Below, one piece after another: positions 1 to 6,478 of a DNA stretch of 6,904 bases. The first letter of the stretch is position 1, and the number at the start of each line of letters is the position of its first letter. The notes beneath the pieces are model-generated. The model saw nothing but the letters and a program-made list of their open reading frames with translations. It ran no database searches and had not been told where the DNA came from. The translations under genes were made by a program, and so were the position numbers. Location: the NCBI GenBank assembly GCA_031254445.1, contig JAIRUL010000299.1, positions 1 through 6,904 of the forward strand. The letters are read 5' to 3'. Source of the DNA: Chitinispirillales bacterium (lineage in GTDB: Bacteria > Fibrobacterota > Chitinivibrionia > Chitinivibrionales > Chitinispirillaceae).

Positions 1-32
1 GTGGGATACCCGAAGTAAGCGGGCGGGGATGC

Positions 33-63
33 AAAAAAAGGGCGGGCACACATGCCCGCCCTT
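33..63 (-). terminator. Rho-independent terminator of the FISUMP lipoprotein gene
   Basis: A perfect 11-base-pair inverted repeat (38-48 pairing with 53-63) closes a four-base loop. Its stem is mostly G-C. Read on the minus strand, the stem runs into a stretch of seven T (the A run at 33-39, two of which belong to the stem). It begins 43 bases beyond the stop codon of the minus-strand lipoprotein gene, so it is very likely that gene's transcription terminator. On the plus strand only TT follows the stem, so it would be much weaker in that direction. Confidence 0.92.
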
Positions 64-106
64 AACTGCAAAACAAATACTGCACCGCCGACCGCAGAAC
101 GCGGTA

Positions 107-1480
107 TTACGGGGCGACGGTTACGTCTTGGATGCAGCGGACGGAATAGCCGTCCGCCTTGCTGGCAATCGTCTTGGCATTTCCCATGCTATCGTCCTCG
201 TTGTTGTAGATTATGTACCGATTGCGAGCGTTGCCGCTGCCGACCTCCGTCGCGCTCCACCAATAGGCCTCAAACTTGATTTGGTCGAAGCTGCCTTCGG
301 CTGAACGCTTGCCGCCCGGCAACGCCGTAAACCCGTAATCGTCATGGCCGCCAGCACGGCCAGCGGCACCCCAGCCTCCGTTTGATTGAAGCGCATCCAT
401 CACATAATAATTACCGCCCGCCGTTCGAACCAAATGCTCCCAAGCGGCGCTGTCCGGCAAACTCCAGCCGCTCGGGCAAGCTGCCACAGCGGCATCCCAA
501 TCATACAGCCTGCCGTATTTCACACAATTGGAATCGGCGTTATCATAACACCAACTATCGCCCTCGCCCTCCGGCGTTTCGTAATTAAGGTTCGCCGCCG
601 TCCACCTATAGCCGCCGATGATTACGGTGCCGTATGATCGACCCTGATCCCTTGAATCAACAATGTCGCCCCCCAAAATCGTCTTCTCCTGACGGAAGTT
701 GGCGGTCAGCGACAGCGCCGAGTCGGCGCCTATGGTAACGGTGGCAACAAGCCCCGACGTATCCACATCCGACAGATTCGCCCCAGACCACGTCCAGCCT
801 GTGAACACATAATTCGTATCGGTCGTAGCGGTTACGGTAACCACTGTCCCGGCGACGTACCCGGAAGCAAACTTGTCGCGCCTCAGCGTCCCGCCGGCTT
901 TAGGGAACGCCGCCGTCTCGAGCGCGTATTTCGGGGTGAAAGTATAGGACACAGCCGTGTCTTTTGTGACGGTAACCGTTATGGAATCTCTTGTGTCATC
1001 CGGATCGCCATTCCAATAGCCTTTGGCGAATTTGGCAGTATCCGGCACCGGCTTTAGGGTAACGACATCCCCCGCCTCATACCCGGTTTTATTCGGCGAT
1101 TTCGTCACCTGCCCGGCAGCCGGCGATGGGAGGATTGTGACATTGAGGGCGAATGCCTGCTTAAATTTGGCGGTCAGCGTGAGGTTTCTGGTCATTTTAA
1201 CCGTGAACTGCTCCCCTTTCTCACTATCCTCCACCCACCCGTCGAACAAATAACCGGCGTTGGGCGCGGCCGTTACGGTAACTTCCGTTCCGGACGCATA
1301 GCCGCCTTCGGGCTGCGCGGGGTCTAGCGTTACGCTGCCGCCGGCGGCAGGATCGCGGTTTACCGTGATCTTGTAGGTTCCGGCGCCCGACGTTTTCTCG
1401 ACGCAGCCGGCCATCATGAAGGACAACGCACCCGCGAAAACCGCGGCGGACAAAAACAATGCTTTTTTGGCACCCATCAT
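107..1480 (-). CDS. Surface lipoprotein with three InlB-type B-repeats and a C-terminal FISUMP domain
   Basis: The 457-residue product starts with a lipoprotein signal peptide: basic MMGAKK, a hydrophobic stretch, and lipobox MAGC with the acylated Cys at residue 26. It should be exported, lipidated and anchored at the cell envelope. Residues 36-108, 110-184 and 185-264 are three divergent copies of an InlB-type B-repeat. Their shared core is GY-x-(A/S)-G-x-x-VT, with an aromatic-Gly-Trp motif (FDGW, FTGW) in copies 1 and 3; copy 2 has KGYW there. Residues about 273-452 form a FISUMP domain: GYRWTAANLNY, YGRLYDWDAA, CPSGWSLP, WWSATE, YSVRCI. Its four cysteines (311, 319, 335, 449) could form two disulfides, which is inference. 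FISUMP proteins are surface proteins of mostly unproven function; adhesion or substrate contact is a guess. The start is supported by AAGGAGG at 1489-1495, eight bases upstream. ATG at 1475-1477 is an adjacent alternative. The gene is monocistronic by its own promoter and terminator. Confidence 0.93.
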   Translation of the reverse strand: MMGAKKALFLSAAVFAGALSFMMAGCVEKTSGAGTYKITVNRDPAAGGSVTLDPAQPEGGYASGTEVTVTAAPNAGYLFDGWVEDSEKGEQFTVKMTRNLTLTAKFKQAFALNVTILPSPAAGQVTKSPNKTGYEAGDVVTLKPVPDTAKFAKGYWNGDPDDTRDSITVTVTKDTAVSYTFTPKYALETAAFPKAGGTLRRDKFASGYVAGTVVTVTATTDTNYVFTGWTWSGANLSDVDTSGLVATVTIGADSALSLTANFRQEKTILGGDIVDSRDQGRSYGTVIIGGYRWTAANLNYETPEGEGDSWCYDNADSNCVKYGRLYDWDAAVAACPSGWSLPDSAAWEHLVRTAGGNYYVMDALQSNGGWGAAGRAGGHDDYGFTALPGGKRSAEGSFDQIKFEAYWWSATEVGSGNARNRYIIYNNEDDSMGNAKTIASKADGYSVRCIQDVTVAP

Positions 1481-1752
1481 AGGGAGACCCTCCTTTTTTA
1501 TGGTTTATTTTTAGCTATTATATATATTATAGCGTTAATAACATAACCTACGCGGGAAACGCGCAAACGATCAACGTTAGCATGGCCGCCAATATCCCTC
1601 GGTACGGATAATATACATCGTGGCGGTGGGCTACGCAAAAAAAACTCAAAGTTTTTATTTGAAAAAAAACGCCACTCTACCCCTTCCAAAAAACTATTTT
1701 TAGGTATTGAGGCGGCTTATCGCAAAGAATAACCATTTTTAGGGAGCAGGAA
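1481..1752. other. Divergent AT-rich intergenic region
   Basis: This 272-base gap separates two divergently oriented genes, so it must hold promoters for both. On the minus side it carries the lipoprotein Shine-Dalgarno (1489-1495) and tandem TATAAT boxes. On the plus side AGGGAG at 1741-1746 is the Shine-Dalgarno of the 72-residue gene, but I found no convincing -35/-10 pair for that gene. TTGAGG at 1707-1712 with an AT-rich stretch near 1730 is a weak possibility. The octamer ATTTTTAG occurs three times (1507-1514, 1696-1703, 1735-1742). A weak hairpin at 1640-1656 has a seven-base stem AAAAACT/AGTTTTT and a CAA loop. No tRNA or convincing small gene was seen. Confidence 0.6.
1514..1533 (-). 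promoter_or_regulatory. Tandem TATAAT boxes in an AT-rich near-palindrome; likely lipoprotein promoter
   Basis: Read on the minus strand, two perfect TATAAT hexamers lie at 1531-1526 and 1522-1517, three bases apart. The second would start transcription near 1510, giving a leader of about 30 bases with the Shine-Dalgarno at 1489-1495. No good TTGACA-like -35 lies at the right distance; the best is TTATGT with an 18-base spacer. The whole 20-base block is an inverted repeat with GCTAT/ATAGC arms and a single mismatched pair. It could be an operator or simply reflect AT richness. The -10 assignment is reasonable; the operator idea is speculative. Confidence 0.45.
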
Positions 1753-1971
1753 ATGTCAAAGTACGCAATCGCGTTCATCACGCCGGGCAAACGGATACAG
1801 CTGCGCCACTCCATCGTGGAGGGCGAGAACAGGGATTCCGCGCTTCGGAGCTTTTTCAACGGCAACGCCAGCGAGTACTACTCGAACGACGAGCACGGGT
1901 TTCTATACTTCAAAGAGGACTTTTTCGACGAGGTGAACCCCTCCGGCAGCGTTATAGAACTCGGGGCGTAA
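1753..1971 (+). CDS. Small acidic protein of unknown function, 72 residues
   Basis: I do not recognise this protein. The ATG is preceded by AGGGAG (1741-1746) at six bases, so the start is well supported, and codon use resembles the large gene downstream. The product is soluble-looking, with no signal peptide or membrane segment and no cysteine. By count it has 11 Asp/Glu against 7 Lys/Arg. The pattern suggests a small beta-beta-alpha-beta fold: YAIAFITP and the RHSIVEG stretch as strands, NRDSALRSFFNG as a helix, then an aromatic, acidic strand FLYFKEDFFDE. It lies 78 bases upstream of the 1464-residue fusion gene on the same strand, so the two may share a transcript. A possible role as a partner of the fusion protein rests on position alone. 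Its ordinary composition and good ribosome site argue that it is a real gene. Confidence 0.72.
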   Translation: MSKYAIAFITPGKRIQLRHSIVEGENRDSALRSFFNGNASEYYSNDEHGFLYFKEDFFDEVNPSGSVIELGA

Positions 1972-2002
1972 GCGGGCGCAAGGCGCGCAACACCCTCCAT
2001 AG

Positions 2003-2016
2003 GGCGCATCTGCGCC
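2003..2016 (+). other. Small GC-rich hairpin between the 72-residue gene and the fusion gene
   Basis: GGCGCA at 2003-2008 and TGCGCC at 2011-2016 form a six-base-pair inverted repeat. With a realistic four-base loop the stem is five pairs. It is followed by GATGCTTTCATTTT, which is T-rich but not a clean T run. It could act as a weak terminator or attenuator lowering expression of the downstream gene, or protect the end of the short transcript. The stem is short, so it may have no function. Confidence 0.3.
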
Positions 2017-2039
2017 GATGCTTTCATTTTGCCTAATTT

Positions 2040-2046
2040 ACGGAGT
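2040..2046 (+). promoter_or_regulatory. Ribosome binding site that sets the fusion-gene start at 2050
   Basis: ACGGAGT contains GGAG (2042-2045) four bases before ATG at 2050, a short but usable spacing. The frame is also open back to a TTG at 2029, which would add seven residues (MPNLRSN). That TTG has no Shine-Dalgarno, and the extra residues precede the point where the domain begins (LGICFGSS), so ATG 2050 is preferred. Confidence 0.7.
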
Positions 2047-2049
2047 AAT

Positions 2050-5000
2050 ATGAGCACTTCATCGCTTGGCATTTGTTTCGGCTCGTCCGCCGTCATGGCC
2101 GCCGAGGTATTCTTGGACGAAGAGGGCGGCAAGCCCCGCCTCGGGCGCGTCGAGTCTAAACCCCACGAGAGCAACCCGCGCAAGGCGTTTTTGGAGACGA
2201 TAGAGCGCTTCGACCCCGCCGCCTACAGCTTCGGAATGCTCACGGGGCGCAAATTCCGCAACCTCGTGAACGCGCCGTCGATAACCGAACCGGAGAGCGT
2301 CGAGTACGCGCTGCGCCTCTTGCGGGAGACGGGGCAATACGCCTCGGAGAAGCCGGCGGGGGCGGTGGCGAGCCTCGGATCGGAGAACTTCATCGTTTAC
2401 GCATTGGACGGCGAGGGGATGATCTCCACCGTCGAGACTGGGAACAAGTGCGCGAGCGGGACGGGGGAGTTCTTCTTGCAGCAGATCCGGCGGATGAACG
2501 TCTCCGTAACGGAAGCCGTTTCGCTCGCCTCCGAGTCGGAGGAGTTCAAGGTGTCGGGGCGCTGCTCCGTCTTCTGCAAGAGCGACTGCACCCACGCCCT
2601 CAACAAAAACATCCCCATAGGCCGCGTCAGCGCGGGGCTGTGCAGGATGATGGCGGAAAAAATTTTAGACCTGCTCGAAAAGGTGCCCAACAAGCGGATA
2701 ATCGCGACGGGCGGCGTCACGCGGAACTCCGTCATAATGAAAATGCTGAAAGAGAGCGTAGAGGAGCTGCACATCCCCGCGTTCGCCGACTGCTTCGAGG
2801 CGGTGGGGGCGGCATACTACGCGCTTATCAACAAAACGCCCATCGGGCTAGACAAGGGGCGGATGTTCGTCGAGGGGGGGACGTCGTTTACGCAGCTGCC
2901 GCCTATCGAGATGGGGAGGCCGCTCGTGAGGTTTGAAGATATAACGATACAGGGCGCGAAAGCCGGCGACGAGCTGATCATCGGGCTCGATGTGGGGTCT
3001 ACCACCACGAAGGCGGTCGCCCTGCGCACGAAGGACAACGCCATCGTCGCCTCCATATACCTTAGGACGAACGGGAACCCCGTCAAGGCGTCGCGCGAGT
3101 GCTACGCCGCGCTATTAGAACAGATCACCGTCCCCGTTGCCATAAAGGGGCTCGGAACCACCGGATCCGGCAGGCAAATAGCGGGGCTGCACGGGGGGAC
3201 GGACGGCGTGATAAACGAGATCATCGCCCACGCCGCAGCCGCGGCGTTCTTCGACAAAGACGTCGACACCATCTTCGAGATCGGCGGGCAAGACGCCAAA
3301 TACACCTTCCTCACAAACGCCGTCGCCTCCGACTACGCCATGAACGAGGCGTGCAGCGCGGGGACGGGGTCGTTTTTGGAGGAGTCCGCCGGCGAGACGC
3401 TCGGCATCGGCTACAAGGAGATCGAGGGGATAGCCGTCAGGAGCAAGCGCCCGCCCAACTTCAACGACCAGTGCGCCGCGTTCATAAGCTCCGACATCCG
3501 CACGGCTTCGCACGAGGGCGTGGCGAAAGAAGACATCGTCGCGGGGCTTGTCTACTCGGTGTGCATGAACTACGTCAACCGCGTGAAGGGGCAGAGGCCC
3601 GCAGGCAACAAGATTTTCATGCAGGGCGGCGTCTGCTACAATAAAGCGGTGCCCCTAGCGATGGCTAATTTGATAGGCAAGGAGATAATCGTCCCGCCGC
3701 AGCCCGGGCTCATGGGGGCTTACGGGGTGGCGCTTGAGGTTAAGGATCGCATTGACAAGGGGCTGATGGAGGCGTCCGCGTTTGATTTGAAGACGCTTGC
3801 CGATAGGGAAGTCCACTACGGAAAGCGCTTCGTCTGCGGCGGCGGGGCGGAGCATTGCGATAGGAAGTGCGAAATCAATACGATGATTATCGACGATAAG
3901 AAGTTCCCGTTCGGCGGAGCCTGCAACAAATACTACAATTTGATACACCACGTGCAGTTTGAGAAAGGCGAGTTTGACGAGGTGGCGGTTAGGCAGAAGA
4001 TGGTGTTTGAAGGGGCGGCAGCAATGGACAATGGCGTTAATCAACCCATCGCCGTCGATAAGCCCGATGGCATTAGCCAAGGCGATCGCGGCATTGATCA
4101 GCCCATATCCATTGATAATGGCGTATCAACAGCAAAGAAGCGCATCGGCATCAACCGGGCATTCTTGACAAACACGTATTATCCATTATACTCGGCATTC
4201 TTCGAGTCTATCGGCCTAGAAATCGTACTCTCCCCGGAAATAAGCGTTGACGGCATAAAGCGCAAGCGGTCGTCGTTCTGCTATCCTGGCGAAATAGCCC
4301 ACGGCACGCTGTATAGCCTCTTGTCAACACAGCCCGATTTCGTCTTCCTCCCAAAGCTCGTCGAGCTTTACGTTGAGGGGATGCCGGATCGCCGCAAGGA
4401 GCATCAATGCACATGCTTGCTGTTGCAGTGCGAACCGTATTACCTAAAGAGCGCGTTTAAGGATATGCTGCAACATACAACGCTCCTCTCCCCCGTCATC
4501 GACTTCTCTCGAAGCTACGAGAGCATGGAGGGGACGTTTGTCGATATCGCGCGCGAGTGCGGGTGCGGCCCTGAGCTTGGAAAAGCCGCTTTCCACGCCG
4601 CGCTCAAAAAGCAGCGCGAGTTTTTCGCCGCGCTCAAAAAGCGCGGCGAGGAAGTCTTAAAGCGCCTCGAAGAAGACCCGTCGCGCACGGCAATCGTGCT
4701 ATTCGGCCGCCCATACAACGCTTTCGCCGACGAGGGCAACCTCGGCATCCCTGGCAAGTTCGCCTCGCGCGGCGTGGAGGTGATCCCGTGGGACATGCTC
4801 GATTACAACGCCGAGCCCTGCGACATGGAGATGAACTGGGCCATGGGGCAGAACATACTGCGGGCAGCGCGCGTCGTGTCGCGGCACCCACAGCTCTTCG
4901 GCGCGTACATAACGAACTTCAGCTGCGGGCCAGACTCTTTCATCGTCGGCTACTTCCGCGACGTTATGAAGGACAAGCCGTCTTTAACGCTCGAACTCGA

Positions 5001-6444
5001 CAGCCACACCGCCGACGCGGGCGTGAACACGCGCATCGAGGCGTTTTTGGACATCGTGGCGCGGTACAGAAACCTGAAAAAAACGGCGGGCGCGGAGGCG
5101 GAGTTCCAAAAGGCGTACATCGACTACTCGGGCCGCAAGCCGGAGTTCGTCGCCTCCGACGGGACGCGGGCGCCACTCAAAGATAAAAGGGTGCACGTGC
5201 TCTTCCCCTCGATGGGCAAGCTCGCGAGCGACGCTTTCGCCGCGGCGTTCAGCGGCGCGGGGATCCGCGCGTCCGCCATCCCCGTTTACGACACCGACGT
5301 GCTCAAAGTGGGCAAGGGGAACAGCTCCTGCAAAGAGTGCCTGCCGCTCATCCTCACCACCGGCGGCCTCCTCCACTACTTGTCCACGCGCAAAGACACC
5401 GGCGAATACCTTGTATACTTCATGCCCACGAGCGGCGGCAACTGCCGCCTGTCGCAATACAACGTCTACATCCGCAGCGTAATAGAAAAGAGCCGCGTAA
5501 AAGACGTAACGCTTCTGTCGCTCACAAACGAAAACGGCTACGCCGGCCTTGAAGTGAAAGACACGCTGAACGTGATGAAGGGCGCGATTGTCTCCGACAT
5601 CATGGAGGACATAAAAAACGCCCTCCGCGTGCTCGCTAAAGACAAAAAATCTGCGATGAGCATATTCGACGAACAGTGGGAGCGCATACTAGCCCTTCTT
5701 AGAACCGGCAAGACGTCATCCATCTACAAACTTCTAGAAGACATAGCCGCAAAGCTTAAAGCCATCCCCATCAAGTACCCCCTGCGCGAGGCCAAAGTAA
5801 TATCGCTCCTAGGGGAAATCTTCGTGCGCAGGGATTATTTCGCCGGGCAAGACCTATTAGAGCGCCTAGAAAAGCGCGAAATAATCGTTAAGCGCGCCCC
5901 CCTCTTCGAATGGCTTGAGTACTGCGACTGGAATGTCGAAAACGGCATCTTCGAGGCCGACTTCGGCCTAAAAGGCAAGTTCGAGTTCCGCGTGCGCCGG
6001 ATGCTCCAGCTTCGGTACGAGAAAAAGATCAAAACCATCCTCGCGAAGTCCGGCCTCTACCTCTACGAACTGACGGAGATGGACAAAATCATCTCCTACG
6101 GCCGCGAGTTCTTCGACCCGCGCCTAACGGGAGAGGCTATACTAGTAGCCGGAGTCTTCTTCAAGGACATTTTACACTCCACCCACGGGACAATACAAAT
6201 AGGCCCGTTCGCGTGCATGCCCACCCGAGTAGTGGAAGCGGTGCTCGCGGCAGAGGCAACGGTCGATAATAAAAAAGCGCTTGACAAGCGGGTGCTAGGG
6301 AGCCATCACTCCCACGCCAACATAGGCACGCTGCCGTTCTTGTCGATAGAGAGCGACGGAAATCCGTTTCCCGCTATTTTGGAGTCGCGGATTGAGGCGT
6401 TTTGTTTGCAGGTTGAGAGGCTGCACGGGCGGATGAGGGGATGA
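2050..6444 (+). CDS. Giant 2-hydroxyacyl-CoA dehydratase activase-type fusion: two BadF/BcrA ATPase domains, DUF2229 and HgdB-like region
   Basis: The 1464-residue cytoplasmic protein belongs to the large acyl-CoA dehydratase activase-related family. Residues 1 to about 285 are a first HgdC-like ATPase domain (GICFGSSAV at 7-15, KCASGTG with C134, C172 in GRCSVFC). Residues about 310-590 are a second, canonical one (GLDVGSTTTK at 312, EIGGQDAK at 410, C435 in CSAGTG, C475 in FNDQC). In HgdC of Acidaminococcus the two equivalent cysteines bind the [4Fe-4S] cluster bridging the dimer. A module with C596, C603, C607, C625 and FGGACNKYYN follows, then a variable linker (about 655-697). The DUF2229/HgdB-like part has SFCYPGEIAHG (C744), C787/C789/C794, GRPYN (886), NFSCGPDS (C959), LELDSHTADAG with TRIEAF, KECLP (C1097) and GGNCR (C1132). 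The end has GEIFVR (1255) and PFACMP (C1389). By family logic it couples ATP hydrolysis to low-potential electron transfer within one chain. Substrate and partner are unknown. The frame is intact and all expected motifs are present. Confidence 0.93.
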   Translation: MSTSSLGICFGSSAVMAAEVFLDEEGGKPRLGRVESKPHESNPRKAFLETIERFDPAAYSFGMLTGRKFRNLVNAPSITEPESVEYALRLLRETGQYASEKPAGAVASLGSENFIVYALDGEGMISTVETGNKCASGTGEFFLQQIRRMNVSVTEAVSLASESEEFKVSGRCSVFCKSDCTHALNKNIPIGRVSAGLCRMMAEKILDLLEKVPNKRIIATGGVTRNSVIMKMLKESVEELHIPAFADCFEAVGAAYYALINKTPIGLDKGRMFVEGGTSFTQLPPIEMGRPLVRFEDITIQGAKAGDELIIGLDVGSTTTKAVALRTKDNAIVASIYLRTNGNPVKASRECYAALLEQITVPVAIKGLGTTGSGRQIAGLHGGTDGVINEIIAHAAAAAFFDKDVDTIFEIGGQDAKYTFLTNAVASDYAMNEACSAGTGSFLEESAGETLGIGYKEIEGIAVRSKRPPNFNDQCAAFISSDIRTASHEGVAKEDIVAGLVYSVCMNYVNRVKGQRPAGNKIFMQGGVCYNKAVPLAMANLIGKEIIVPPQPGLMGAYGVALEVKDRIDKGLMEASAFDLKTLADREVHYGKRFVCGGGAEHCDRKCEINTMIIDDKKFPFGGACNKYYNLIHHVQFEKGEFDEVAVRQKMVFEGAAAMDNGVNQPIAVDKPDGISQGDRGIDQPISIDNGVSTAKKRIGINRAFLTNTYYPLYSAFFESIGLEIVLSPEISVDGIKRKRSSFCYPGEIAHGTLYSLLSTQPDFVFLPKLVELYVEGMPDRRKEHQCTCLLLQCEPYYLKSAFKDMLQHTTLLSPVIDFSRSYESMEGTFVDIARECGCGPELGKAAFHAALKKQREFFAALKKRGEEVLKRLEEDPSRTAIVLFGRPYNAFADEGNLGIPGKFASRGVEVIPWDMLDYNAEPCDMEMNWAMGQNILRAARVVSRHPQLFGAYITNFSCGPDSFIVGYFRDVMKDKPSLTLELDSHTADAGVNTRIEAFLDIVARYRNLKKTAGAEAEFQKAYIDYSGRKPEFVASDGTRAPLKDKRVHVLFPSMGKLASDAFAAAFSGAGIRASAIPVYDTDVLKVGKGNSSCKECLPLILTTGGLLHYLSTRKDTGEYLVYFMPTSGGNCRLSQYNVYIRSVIEKSRVKDVTLLSLTNENGYAGLEVKDTLNVMKGAIVSDIMEDIKNALRVLAKDKKSAMSIFDEQWERILALLRTGKTSSIYKLLEDIAAKLKAIPIKYPLREAKVISLLGEIFVRRDYFAGQDLLERLEKREIIVKRAPLFEWLEYCDWNVENGIFEADFGLKGKFEFRVRRMLQLRYEKKIKTILAKSGLYLYELTEMDKIISYGREFFDPRLTGEAILVAGVFFKDILHSTHGTIQIGPFACMPTRVVEAVLAAEATVDNKKALDKRVLGSHHSHANIGTLPFLSIESDGNPFPAILESRIEAFCLQVERLHGRMRG
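4027..4116 (+). repeat. Imperfect in-frame duplication within the interdomain linker of the fusion gene
   Basis: Two 33-base units at 4027-4059 and 4084-4116 match at 22 of 33 positions and encode DNGVNQPIAVD (residues 660-670) and DRGIDQPISID (679-689). The shared pattern is D-x-G-(V/I)-(N/D)-QPI-(A/S)-(V/I)-D. Eight codons between them include DGISQG. The block lies in a Gly/Asp-rich stretch without cysteines, between the four-cysteine module and the DUF2229 domain, so it is probably a flexible linker. The octamer GCGATCGC lies at 4082-4089, at the start of the second unit. GC is about 51 percent over 4021-4140, lower than 67 percent at 2581-2640 and 65 percent at 4981-5040 in the same gene. 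Confidence 0.55.
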
Positions 6445-6478
6445 TGAATGTTAAATAGCCTCATCCAAGGGGACTATT
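6431..6478. terminator. Weak inverted repeats between the convergent fusion and RhuM genes
   Basis: GGATGAGG at 6431-6438, inside the last codons of the fusion gene, pairs perfectly with CCTCATCC at 6459-6466 around a 20-base loop. A competing hairpin pairs AATAGCC (6454-6460) with GGACTATT (6471-6478) with one bulged base. It overlaps the stop codon of the minus-strand RhuM gene and on that strand runs into TTTAACATT. With only 29 bases between the two stop codons, some shared termination signal is expected here. Neither hairpin has a proper T run, so the call is tentative. Confidence 0.3.

Noticed and set aside
1..18. Plus-strand codons ending in TAA (VGYPK), possibly the 3' end of a convergent gene
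   Set aside because: Only five codons are visible, with no way to test coding; the terminator that follows is oriented for the minus strand.
1586..1626. CCGCCA/TGGCGG inverted repeat enclosing TATCC/GGATA
   Set aside because: Short arms far apart without a consistent extended stem; likely chance.
1498..1689. 63-codon minus-strand open frame in the intergenic region
   Set aside because: It starts with TTG without a ribosome site, overlaps the likely lipoprotein promoter, and its composition looks random and AT-driven.
2029..2049. Upstream TTG start adding seven residues to the fusion protein
   Set aside because: No Shine-Dalgarno precedes it, whereas GGAG precedes ATG at 2050 right at the domain start.
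2059..2595. 178-codon antisense frame, and similar long frames at 3115-3513 and 4984-5457
   Set aside because: They lie inside the fusion gene, whose motifs are unmistakable. The products are Arg/Ala/Gly-rich, as expected from the reverse of GC-rich codons.
3099..3644. 181-codon plus-strand frame and another at 2448-2936
   Set aside because: Both are out-of-frame shadows of the fusion gene with extreme Arg richness and no recognisable motif.
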